This document shows, one piece after another, positions 1-7,562 of a stretch of 64,000 nucleotides of DNA. The DNA lies in the NCBI RefSeq assembly GCF_014649655.1, contig NZ_BMTL01000004.1, forward strand, positions 266,340-330,339, given 5' to 3'. The notes beneath the pieces are model-generated. The model was not told where the DNA came from, made no database searches, and worked only from the letters and a program-made list of their open reading frames with translations. Made by a program: the position numbers and the translations under genes. The stretch is from Streptomyces humidus (GTDB taxonomy: Bacteria > Actinomycetota > Actinomycetes > Streptomycetales > Streptomycetaceae). Within the stretch, counting starts at the first letter, position 1; each line of letters begins with the position of its first letter.

Positions 1-144
1 TGGCATGACCTCACCCTAATGGCCCTTGCGTATTCGGGCGCACGCATCTCACGAGGTGCCCTCGCAGGAATGAATCCCCACCGCGGGGCGTAACTTCCCA
101 GGATCCGCAGTTCCTGGCGATCAGCCGCAGCCGCAGCCGCAGCC

Positions 145-1605
145 TCACGCCTCCAGCAACCGCTGCCCCACGTACTCCCCCTCGGCCGCCCCGCCCGGCA
201 CCGCGAACAGGCCGCTCGACTCGTGGCGGATGTACAGGGACAGCGCGTCGCCCCGGTCCAGCTTGCGCTGCACCGTGACGAAGCCGCGCAGCGGGTCCGC
301 CTGCCAGCAGACGAACAGCAGGCCCGCGTCGGGAGTGCCGTCCGGGTCGATGCCGTCGTGGTAGGAGAAGGGCCGCCGCAGCATGGCCGCGCCACCGTTC
401 TGGTCGGGGCGCGTGATGCGGGCGTGCGCGTTGATCGGGACGACCAGGTCGCCGTTCGCGTCGGTCTTCTCCAGGTCCATCTCGGTGGTCTCGGTACCGC
501 CCGTCAGCGCCGCGCCGTCCGCCTTGCGTCGCCCGATGACCTGTTCCTGCGCCTTGAGCGACAGCTTCTCCCAGTCGTCGAGGAGCATGCGGATGCGGCG
601 TACGACGGCATAGGAGCCGTTTGCCATCCACGCGGGGTCCTTGGTGCCGGAGGCCGGGACGAAGATGCGCTCGTCGAAGTCGGGCTCGGTCGTTCTGGGA
701 TTGCGGGTGCCGTCCATCTGACCCATCAGGTTGCGGGCCGTCATGGGGTGGGCGGTGGTGCCCGGCGTCCGGTTGAAGCCGTTCATCTGCCAGCGGACCT
801 TCGCGGCCGTGCCCGCGTCCTTCTGGATCGCGCGCAGGGCGTGAAAGGCGACCAGGGCGTCGTCCGCACCGATCTGCACCCACAGGTCACCGTTGCTGCG
901 GGCCTTGTCGAGGTGGTCGGAGGAGAAGTCCGGGAGCGGGTCGAGAGCGACCGGACGCTGCTTCTCCAGACCGGTGCGGGCGAAGAAGCTGTTGCCGAAG
1001 CCGAAGGTGACCGTCAAGGAGGAGGGGCCGGCGTCCCGGGCCACGCCGGTGTCGTCGTGTGCGGCGGCCTCGCCCGCCATCAGCCGTCGGGCCGTCTCCG
1101 ACCAGCGGCGCAGCAGTGCGGCGGCTTCCTTGCGGCCGGCTCCCGCCGCGAGGTCGAAGGCGACGAGATGACCGCGCGCCTGGAGGCCCTGGGTGATCCC
1201 CGGTTGATGTTTCACGTGGAACATCACCTGCCCGGACCCGATCGAGGAGAGAGGAGGGGTCGCCTGCGCGGGGGCCGCGGCGTAGCCGGCGACCGCGCCC
1301 GCAGCGCCCAGGACGAGCCCGGTCGCTCCGGCCGTGCCGAGCAGCCTGCGCCGAGTCAGCCCCTCGACGGAGGTGGGGGTGGAGGGGGAGGGGGATTCCG
1401 GGCGGACGCCGTCGCCGACGGAGGCGCGGGCGGCCTCGGCCCCGGCCCTGCCGGTGCCGGCCTTGGGCGCAGGGGTCTTCGCGGGGCCCGTCTTGGGCTT
1501 ACGAGGCTTGCCGGCGCCCGTCTTGGGCGTGCCGGTCCCGCTCGTGTTGGTGCCGGGGCCGGGGGTCTCGGGTGTACGGGCGTCGGGGAGGGACTGGTCG
1601 GGCAT
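145..1605 (-). CDS. dtpA: Tat-exported DyP-type heme peroxidase (DtpA-like)
   Basis: 486-residue dye-decolourising peroxidase that uses heme and peroxide. The GxxDG motif reads GQMDGTRNP, with the distal Asp. The AHAR segment supplies the likely proximal His, and MLRRPFSY the distal Arg. A twin-arginine signal (TRRRLLG, about residues 84-90, then a hydrophobic stretch) predicts folded export. Before it lies an unusual extension of some 80 residues rich in Thr, Pro, Lys and Gly; no later in-frame start precedes the RR motif, so I keep the ATG at 1605. The gene sits 7 nt behind the CopC-CopD gene and is probably translationally coupled. In S. lividans a DyP enzyme in this context (DtpA) is needed for maturation of the copper oxidase GlxA; the same role here is inferred from gene order. 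The codons for MFHVKH contain a parS-like palindrome. Confidence 0.9.
   Translation of the reverse strand: MPDQSLPDARTPETPGPGTNTSGTGTPKTGAGKPRKPKTGPAKTPAPKAGTGRAGAEAARASVGDGVRPESPSPSTPTSVEGLTRRRLLGTAGATGLVLGAAGAVAGYAAAPAQATPPLSSIGSGQVMFHVKHQPGITQGLQARGHLVAFDLAAGAGRKEAAALLRRWSETARRLMAGEAAAHDDTGVARDAGPSSLTVTFGFGNSFFARTGLEKQRPVALDPLPDFSSDHLDKARSNGDLWVQIGADDALVAFHALRAIQKDAGTAAKVRWQMNGFNRTPGTTAHPMTARNLMGQMDGTRNPRTTEPDFDERIFVPASGTKDPAWMANGSYAVVRRIRMLLDDWEKLSLKAQEQVIGRRKADGAALTGGTETTEMDLEKTDANGDLVVPINAHARITRPDQNGGAAMLRRPFSYHDGIDPDGTPDAGLLFVCWQADPLRGFVTVQRKLDRGDALSLYIRHESSGLFAVPGGAAEGEYVGQRLLEA
1208..1223. promoter_or_regulatory. parS-like ParB binding site inside dtpA
   Basis: The 16-mer TGTTTCACGTGGAACA differs at one base from the actinobacterial parS palindrome TGTTTCACGTGAAACA. 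It is read through as the peptide MFHVKH in the peroxidase. ParB binds such sites near oriC for chromosome segregation in Streptomyces. The match is seen in the sequence; binding is inferred. Confidence 0.75.
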
Positions 1606-1612
1606 GGTGCGG

Positions 1613-3706
1613 TCAGCCGATCTGAGCGTTCTTGGACACGGTCGCCTGGTCGATGTCGGAGGTGCGCACGGTGACGGCGATCTTCCACTCGCCGGCCATG
1701 GGGATCTGCACCGCGCTCGCCGCCCAGTGGCCCGTGGTGATGTGGTCGGGGGTGACGGGCAGTGGCCCGATGTCCTTGGCTTCGAGGGTGAAGGCGACCT
1801 TGACCTCGGGCACGTCGAAGGCGCGGCCGTTGGGCCGGGTCACGTAGACGTGCATCTCGTTGGCGCCGGCGCGTGCGGGGTCGAGGTCGACACTGACCAC
1901 GCCCTTGCCGTCGGTGCCGCCGGTGTCGAAGGACATGTCCAGCGTCAGCGCCCCGGAGGGGGAGTCCGACGAGGGCGAGGCGGACGACGAGGAACCGGTG
2001 GCCCGGGCGGCTTCCTGCTCCGTACGGCCGGGCTCGGTCGACGTCAGGACGGTGGTGACGGCGAGCAGCACGACGGCGACGCCGGTCTCCGCGAGCACCG
2101 AGCGCCGCAGACCGAAGCGGTCGGCGTCGGAGTCCCGCAGCCTCTTCTCTCGTGTGGCGACGACGACGGCGCGTTGCCGCGCGAGCTGCACGGCCCGCTC
2201 GTCGCCGCCGGAGACGGCCGTGGCGTTCTTGGAGCCGCCCTTGCCGTCGCCGGTGCTGCTCCCGCCGTCGCCGGTGCTGCTCCCGCCGTCGCCGGTGCTG
2301 CTCCCGCCGCCGCCCGTGCTGCTCTCGCCGGTGTCGTTCTCGTCGGCGCCGACGGCCGTGCTGCCCGCGTCCCCCGCCCGCTTGCCCGCCGTGACCACAG
2401 GCTTCTCGGCCGTGGACGTCCGTGCCGATGCCGTCCTCGCGGCCGTCGAGGCCGTCGACGTAGTCGTCCCGGTCGTCGTGTCCGCCAGTCGCGCGGTCCA
2501 CCGTCGTGAGATCCGGGCGATGCCCACGAGCACCGCGACGAGCCCGATCTTGACGAGGAGCAGCTGTCCGTAGCGGGTGTCGGTGAAGGCGGACCAGGAG
2601 CCGAGCTGGCGCCACGACTGGTAGACGCCGGTGACGACCAGGGCGAGGACGCTGCCGAAGGCGACCTGGGAGAACCGCTGGACGGCGGAGCCCTCGACGG
2701 GCCGGTCCGCGGGCGCCCGGTACAGCGAGACGAGGAGGGCGGCGAGTCCGCCGAGCCAGGTCGCGACGGCCAGCAGGTGCAGCACGTCGACGGGCATCGC
2801 GATGCCCGGCTGCAACCCGGTCGAGGCGTGTTCGGCCATGGCCCAGCTCGCCGCGAGTCCTGCGGACACGACGGTTCCGCCGATCGCGAGCCCGAAGGTC
2901 AGGTCCCGCTTCTCCTCGTCCTCCCGCTTGTCGTAGGCGCCGAAGAGCACGGCGATGAACAGCGCGGCCGCGGCGAGCAGCAGCAGCCGGGACACGAGGG
3001 CCGCGCCGGTCTTGGTCTGCAGGACCTGCCCCAGCAGGTCGAGGTCGAAGACGTCCCCGAGCTTGCCCGAGCTCGCGTACGAGCCGCGCAGGAGCAGCAG
3101 GAACAGGGTGGCGGCGGTCATCGCGAGCCAGCCGGAGAGAACGAGTCGCTGCACGGCCCGCACCCCGGTGCCGCGCGGCCAGCAGGTCAGCACGAAGACG
3201 GCCCCGCCGACCATCACGATGAACCCGGCGTACGACACGTACCGCCCGAGGTCGTACAGCAGGCCGACGACTCCGCCGCCGGCCACCTGGTCGGACACCG
3301 ACACGGTGGTCTTGGAGGGGGAGCCGATGGAGAAGGTGTAGGCGCCGGCGACGGGGTGGCTGTCGGCGGAGACCACCTGGTAGGTCACGGTGTACGTGCC
3401 GTCGGGCAGCCCGGAGTGCAGCTGGACGGCGTAGCCGGCGCCGGAGACCTGCGACGGCTTGCCGGTGTCGACCCGGGTGCCCTGGGGATCCAGGACGCGC
3501 ACGGAGTCGTCGTTCATCGAGACGGTCTCGGAGAAGGTCAGCGACACCTGTGTGGGCGCCTTGTCGACCACCACCCCCGGCGCGGGGTCGCTGCCGGTCA
3601 GCGCGGCGTGCGCGGACGCGGGTCCGGCACCCGCCAGGAGTGCGCCGGCGACCGCCAGGAACAGCAGCACGAGCATCCGGACGCGGGGGGCGATGGTCTG
3701 CGTCAA
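1613..3706 (-). CDS. CopC-CopD fusion copper protein with C-terminal YtkA-like domain
   Basis: 697 residues. After a signal peptide ending near ASAHA comes a CopC-like beta-sandwich (about 34-130), with the mature N-terminal His that copper-binding CopC proteins use. A CopD-type multi-spanning membrane region follows (about 145-415). Then comes a Ser/Gly/Thr-rich linker containing near-identical GGSSTGD repeats. Last is an extracytoplasmic beta domain (about 580-697) resembling YtkA-like copper-associated modules. The first codon is TTG, preceded by GGGAGGG at suitable spacing; an ATG ten codons later is the alternative. It lies between the PCuAC and peroxidase genes on the same strand. Role inferred: copper capture and membrane passage for extracytoplasmic cuproenzymes. 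Confidence 0.88.
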   Translation of the reverse strand: MTQTIAPRVRMLVLLFLAVAGALLAGAGPASAHAALTGSDPAPGVVVDKAPTQVSLTFSETVSMNDDSVRVLDPQGTRVDTGKPSQVSGAGYAVQLHSGLPDGTYTVTYQVVSADSHPVAGAYTFSIGSPSKTTVSVSDQVAGGGVVGLLYDLGRYVSYAGFIVMVGGAVFVLTCWPRGTGVRAVQRLVLSGWLAMTAATLFLLLLRGSYASSGKLGDVFDLDLLGQVLQTKTGAALVSRLLLLAAAALFIAVLFGAYDKREDEEKRDLTFGLAIGGTVVSAGLAASWAMAEHASTGLQPGIAMPVDVLHLLAVATWLGGLAALLVSLYRAPADRPVEGSAVQRFSQVAFGSVLALVVTGVYQSWRQLGSWSAFTDTRYGQLLLVKIGLVAVLVGIARISRRWTARLADTTTGTTTSTASTAARTASARTSTAEKPVVTAGKRAGDAGSTAVGADENDTGESSTGGGGSSTGDGGSSTGDGGSSTGDGKGGSKNATAVSGGDERAVQLARQRAVVVATREKRLRDSDADRFGLRRSVLAETGVAVVLLAVTTVLTSTEPGRTEQEAARATGSSSSASPSSDSPSGALTLDMSFDTGGTDGKGVVSVDLDPARAGANEMHVYVTRPNGRAFDVPEVKVAFTLEAKDIGPLPVTPDHITTGHWAASAVQIPMAGEWKIAVTVRTSDIDQATVSKNAQIG

Positions 3707-3719
3707 GGTGGTCCCTCCC

Positions 3720-4190
3720 TCAGTGGCCGGTCTTGGGGTTGTACGTGGCCGACTTCACCGGGATCTCGACCTCGAGCGGATCGGAGGCGGCGAAGTGCAG
3801 TCGGACGGTCACGGTCGCGCCCTGTACCGGCTTGTTCTTCAGCATCTCGAACATCAGGTGGTTCCCGCCGCTCTTGAACACGAGTCGACCGTGTGCGGGC
3901 ACGTCGAGGGAGCTGACCTGCTCCATCGACGACCCGACGGTCTCGTGGAGGGTCACCTGGCCCGCGGCCGGGCTGGTGACGGAGGTCAGCTCGTCCTCGG
4001 CGTCGCCCTTGTTGACGATGGTGAGGAAACCGGCGGCCATGGTGTCGGAGACGGGCTGCGGGATGTAGGCGGCCTGGACGGACAGCTCCGCCCTGCCGTC
4101 CGTGTCCGACCCGCACGCCGCCAGCAGCAGCGCGCCGGCGACCGCCGTGGCGGGCACGGCGACGAGCCGCGCGGACCGTATCGGCCTCAC
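3720..4190 (-). CDS. ecuC: PCuAC-family extracytoplasmic copper chaperone (ECuC-like)
   Basis: 156-residue lipoprotein: signal sequence with lipobox LLAACG, then a cupredoxin-like PCuAC domain. The Cu(I) motif is visible as H-E (LHETV) and the H-L-M-F-E segment, giving the usual H(M)X10MX21HXM pattern in part. It starts at a GTG that overlaps the stop codon of the Sco gene (GTGA), so the two are translationally coupled. PCuAC proteins hand Cu(I) to Sco and to oxidase CuA or CuB sites; partner assignment here rests on the operon. It is followed closely by the CopC-CopD gene. Confidence 0.87.
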   Translation of the reverse strand: MRPIRSARLVAVPATAVAGALLLAACGSDTDGRAELSVQAAYIPQPVSDTMAAGFLTIVNKGDAEDELTSVTSPAAGQVTLHETVGSSMEQVSSLDVPAHGRLVFKSGGNHLMFEMLKNKPVQGATVTVRLHFAASDPLEVEIPVKSATYNPKTGH

Positions 4191-4834
4191 GGGTTCTCAC
4201 CCTTGACGATCTTGGGAAGGTCCTTGGTGTAGTCGTCGACCGTGGCGTCCTCGCCGTACAGCAGGTAGCCCGCGTCCGTCTTGGGGGAGAAGGCGACGAC
4301 CTGGGTGCCGTGGGTGGAGACGATCTTGCCGTTCTTGTCCTTGTGCGGCGCTTCGACGGTGATGCCGAGGCGGTATGCGGCGGCCTGGATGGTGGCGAAC
4401 TTCCCGGTCAGGCCGACGGCCTGGGGGTCGATGCCCTTGAGCCACTTGCCGAGCGCCGCCGGGGTGTCGCGGTCCGGGTCGGTGGTGACGAACACGACGC
4501 GCAGGTCGTCCTGCTCTGCCTTGGGCAGCTGCTTCTTGGCGACGGCGATGTTGTTCATCGTCAGCGGGCAGACGTCGGGGCAGTGGGTGTAGCCGAAGTA
4601 GACCAGCGTCGGCCGGCCGGCCGTCTCCTTGCGGAGGTCGTACGGCTTGCCCTGGGTGTCGGTGAGCACCAGGGCGGGCTTGGTGAAGGGCTGGTCGAGC
4701 ACGGTCACGGCTCGCTTCCCGGTCTCCTGGGAGACGGAGGCCACGGGACTTCCGCTGTCGCTGCCGCCGCAGGCGGAGAGAGTGAGGGTGGCGGCCGCGA
4801 GCAGCACGGCCGCGGCGAACGTCTTCTTACGCAT
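4187..4834 (-). CDS. sco: SCO1/SenC-family copper metallochaperone lipoprotein
   Basis: 215 residues. The lipobox is LSACG after a short signal sequence. The thioredoxin-like fold carries the copper motif CPDVC in YTHCPDVCPLT, and a downstream His in the STHGTQ segment that completes the Cys-Cys-His site. The ATG at 4834 is chosen because signal peptide and lipobox follow directly; the reading frame stays open far upstream without sense. Sco proteins deliver copper to cytochrome oxidase and, in Streptomyces, to extracellular cuproenzymes. It is first in the coupled sco-PCuAC-CopCD-DyP run. Confidence 0.9.
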   Translation of the reverse strand: MRKKTFAAAVLLAAATLTLSACGGSDSGSPVASVSQETGKRAVTVLDQPFTKPALVLTDTQGKPYDLRKETAGRPTLVYFGYTHCPDVCPLTMNNIAVAKKQLPKAEQDDLRVVFVTTDPDRDTPAALGKWLKGIDPQAVGLTGKFATIQAAAYRLGITVEAPHKDKNGKIVSTHGTQVVAFSPKTDAGYLLYGEDATVDDYTKDLPKIVKGENP

Positions 4835-4995
4835 AGAGAAATGTCCCAGATGTATGAAATCCGGTGCGCACCGGGGGCCCGGACAGGAGGTACGGATCGG
4901 GTGTGCGGAGAGGGGTGTACGGCAGGCCGTGCACCCCGGTGCGCCCCGTCGGGTGCCGGCGTCGGGCGGCGGCTGCCGCCCGACGCGGGCGGGGG

Positions 4996-5757
4996 TCAGG
5001 CCTCGCTGGCGGGGGTGCGGCGGCGGCCGGCGAGCACGCCGTACGCGACGCCGGCGGCGCCGACGACGATGCCGACCACGCCGAGGATCCGGGCGGTGGT
5101 GTCGCTGTCGTCGGAGCCGGAGGCCGCCTCGGTCGTGGTGGCGGTCGCCTTGGCGTCGTCGGACTTGTCGGAGGCGTCCTCGGCGGCGGCGCCGTGGTGG
5201 CCGTCCTCCGAGGCGGCGGTCAGGGCGAGCACGGGGGCCGGGTTCTCGGGCTCCTCGGCGCCGTCCTTCTGGACCTCGATCCAGCGCACGACCTCCTTGT
5301 CGGAGTACGTCTGGATCGCCTTGAAGACCAGTTCGTCGGCGTCCTCGGGCAGGGCGCCGATGGACACGGGGAACTTCTGGAAGAAGCCGGGCTTGACGCC
5401 CTCGCCGGTGGCCGTCCAGGTGATCTTGGAGACGGCCTCGGAGATCTGCTTGCCGTGCACCTCGAGGGGCTTGGCGAGCTTCGCCTTGGTGACCTCGATC
5501 TTCCAGCCCTGGATGGGCTCGGGCAGCGCGGAGGCCAGCGGGTGGTCGGTCGGGAAGGCGACCTCGAGCTTGGCGGTCGAGGCGTCGTCCCGCTCGTTGG
5601 GGACCTTGAAGTCGACGACCGCGTAGCCGCCCTTGGCCGCGGCGCCCTCGGCGGCGACGCTGACGTGGGCGAGGGCGGGCGAGGACAGGGCGAGGACGCC
5701 GGCCCCGGCGACGGTGGCGGCGGCGATGACACGGGCGGTGAGACGAGAGGTCTTCAT
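4996..5757 (-). CDS. YcnI-family (DUF1775) copper-associated membrane protein
   Basis: 253 residues. The signal peptide ends at ALA with the mature protein starting H-V-S; an N-terminal His is the copper ligand of YcnI-type proteins. A DUF1775 beta domain (about 30-175) with a conserved Trp-containing core (GWKIEV, ITWTA) follows, then an Ala/Asp/Thr-rich linker and one C-terminal membrane helix ending in RRRR. I start at MKTSRL (5757) rather than four codons earlier. It lies upstream of sco with about 160 nt between them, so it may have its own promoter. Function inferred: copper binding at the cell surface. Confidence 0.85.
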   Translation of the reverse strand: MKTSRLTARVIAAATVAGAGVLALSSPALAHVSVAAEGAAAKGGYAVVDFKVPNERDDASTAKLEVAFPTDHPLASALPEPIQGWKIEVTKAKLAKPLEVHGKQISEAVSKITWTATGEGVKPGFFQKFPVSIGALPEDADELVFKAIQTYSDKEVVRWIEVQKDGAEEPENPAPVLALTAASEDGHHGAAAEDASDKSDDAKATATTTEAASGSDDSDTTARILGVVGIVVGAAGVAYGVLAGRRRTPASEA

Positions 5758-5884
5758 GGCGGGGAGCACTCCACTCCGAGTGAGTCGGTGACTGGGGAGG
5801 CGTGTGCACGGACGTGCGCACGCGCGCGTGCCGCACGACGGCGGCCGCTCTCCCCGGTCGTGGTGGAGTGCTGGTCGTGTCGCG

Positions 5885-6766
5885 TCAGGCAGCGAGGGCG
5901 AGAGCGGACGCGTGCGGCGGGCCCCGCCTGATCACGGAGTGCTGGAGGGCGGTGATGCGGGGAGCGGCCGGCGTGAGCAGAGCGGCGCACGGGACGCGCG
6001 GTCCCGCTCCGGGCGCGGTCGGCAGCCCCGCGAGCAGGGCGCGCACCAGCGCGAGCGCCCCGCGCAGGGACCGTACGAGCGCGCCTTCGGCGACTCCGTG
6101 GGCCGACAGGGCGAGCAGCCGCAGCAGGGCGGTGTCGCCGCGTCGCAGCAGCCAGCCGGCGGCGACGGCCGCCAGGACGTGGCCCAGCAGCATCGGCAGG
6201 GAGGGCAGCGGGGAGATCGGCGAGCCGGCCGCGGACAGGACGTCCGTGGGATGGCGCATCGAGCCCATCCCGGTCATGCCGCTCATGGCTGTCGTGCCGC
6301 CGCCGCTGCCGGCTCCGGCTCCGGCTCCGGCAGGGTAAAGCCGCGCGTTCACCAGGATCTTCTGGGCCTCGGCCGGGCTGAGCGCGGCCGCCGTGGCCCC
6401 GCACACCAGCCGCGCCGCCCGGGCGACGAGCGTGGCGTCCGTCCCGGACAGCGTGGCGGAGGCGTCGGCGGAGAGCGCGGCGGACCCGGAGACGGTGTGC
6501 TGACCGAGTCCGAAGAGGGTGTGCAGCGCGGTCTGTCCGACCGCGAGCAGCGCCGCGATGCCCGGCAGCGAGCGCTCGCGCCCGGCGAGCGGCGCCACGA
6601 CCGCGAGGACGCCCAGGAATCCCGCGCCCAGCGTCCACAGCGGGATGACGGCGCAGGTGGCCGTCGAGTGCGCGGCGGCGGCCAGCAAGACGCAGACCGC
6701 GGCGAACACCGCGGCCCGCAGCAGCCGTAGATCGCGACCGGAGCGTTCGCTGTAGGGGGCAGTCAT
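5885..6766 (-). CDS. Integral membrane protein of unknown function, upstream of ycnI
   Basis: 293 residues with several hydrophobic segments (about 17-33, 42-62, 70-90, 185-205 and the C-terminal half), so probably a polytopic membrane protein. A central loop is rich in Gly, Ser and Met (GMTGMGSMRH); methionine-rich loops can bind Cu(I). I recognise no named family. It lies on the same strand and 127 nt upstream of the YcnI gene, suggesting co-expression with the copper block. A copper-related role is inference from position and the Met/His loop only. Confidence 0.7.
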   Translation of the reverse strand: MTAPYSERSGRDLRLLRAAVFAAVCVLLAAAAHSTATCAVIPLWTLGAGFLGVLAVVAPLAGRERSLPGIAALLAVGQTALHTLFGLGQHTVSGSAALSADASATLSGTDATLVARAARLVCGATAAALSPAEAQKILVNARLYPAGAGAGAGSGGGTTAMSGMTGMGSMRHPTDVLSAAGSPISPLPSLPMLLGHVLAAVAAGWLLRRGDTALLRLLALSAHGVAEGALVRSLRGALALVRALLAGLPTAPGAGPRVPCAALLTPAAPRITALQHSVIRRGPPHASALALAA

Positions 6767-7007
6767 GGCGCGCTCATCATCGCACTGGGCTCACCCCGGC
6801 CACACGGCAGGTCCATAAGGTCCCCGCCACGTGGAAGATCACCGTCTGGTGTGACTGGTACTGCTGATGCCGTCGAGTCCCGCATACACCGATTCCAGGC
6901 CTGAGCGCATCCCCCATATGGGCGGCATCACGCGGAAACCGCGCTTACATACGGCCCGGTGCGGCAATACGTATCGGTATGTCGAGCCGCAGCCAGGAGG
7001 CTGGAGC

Positions 7008-7463
7008 ATGAGCATCTGGTGGTCACTCCATCTGCGGCGCGAGGCCGCGAGCGTTCCGCTCGCCCGCCGCCTGCTGCTCGGCACCATGGAGACGGCGGGC
7101 GTCGATCCCGACGTCAGCTACGACCTCTCCGTGGCCCTGAGCGAGGCCTGCGCCAACGCCGTCGAGCACGGCGGCGACACCGCGCGCGGCGGCCGTTCGG
7201 GGGCGTACCGCGTCACCGCGTACCTCGACGGCGAGAAGTGCCGGATCGAGGTCGCCGACTCGGGCCCGGGGTTCACCGCCGAACGTCCCGCGCCCGTACC
7301 GGTGCGCGCGAGCCCCGAGGCCGAGCACGGCCGCGGCCTTTTCCTCATCCAGGAACTCGCCGACCACGTCCACATCGGCAACAAGCCGGGGCGCGTCGGG
7401 ACGGTGGTGAGCTTCGACAAGATCCTCAAGTGGCGCAAGGACGCGCCGCTGATGGCTGTGTGA
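7008..7463 (+). CDS. RsbW-like ATP-binding regulator (HATPase_c, anti-sigma family)
   Basis: 151-residue stand-alone GHKL ATPase. The N-box is SEACANAVEHG, the G1 box VADSGPGF and the G2 box EHGRGLFLI, covering nearly the whole protein. No sensor or dimerisation domain is present. The ATG at 7008 has CAGGAGG 7 nt upstream; longer in-frame starts lack this. Such proteins in Streptomyces act as anti-sigma or anti-anti-sigma kinases of the RsbW type. The cognate sigma or antagonist is not adjacent. Confidence 0.85.
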   Translation: MSIWWSLHLRREAASVPLARRLLLGTMETAGVDPDVSYDLSVALSEACANAVEHGGDTARGGRSGAYRVTAYLDGEKCRIEVADSGPGFTAERPAPVPVRASPEAEHGRGLFLIQELADHVHIGNKPGRVGTVVSFDKILKWRKDAPLMAV

Positions 7464-7515
7464 CCAGCCGTCAGTTCGGCCGGCCGCCGCTTCCACGACC
7501 CGCAGCAGGCACGAA

Positions 7516-7542
7516 GGCCGGACGCCGCAGGGGCGCCCGGCC
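7516..7542. terminator. Hairpin between convergent genes
   Basis: GGCCGGaCGCC pairs with GGCGcCCGGCC around a 5-nt loop, one mismatch. It sits between the ends of the RsbW-like and aminopeptidase genes and can serve both. Confidence 0.6.
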
Positions 7543-7562
7543 GTCGATCGGACGTCAGCCCG

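Noticed and set aside
4835..5836. N-terminal extension of the Sco protein
   Set aside because: The extension is out-of-frame reading of the YcnI gene. The Sco signal peptide and lipobox begin at 4834.
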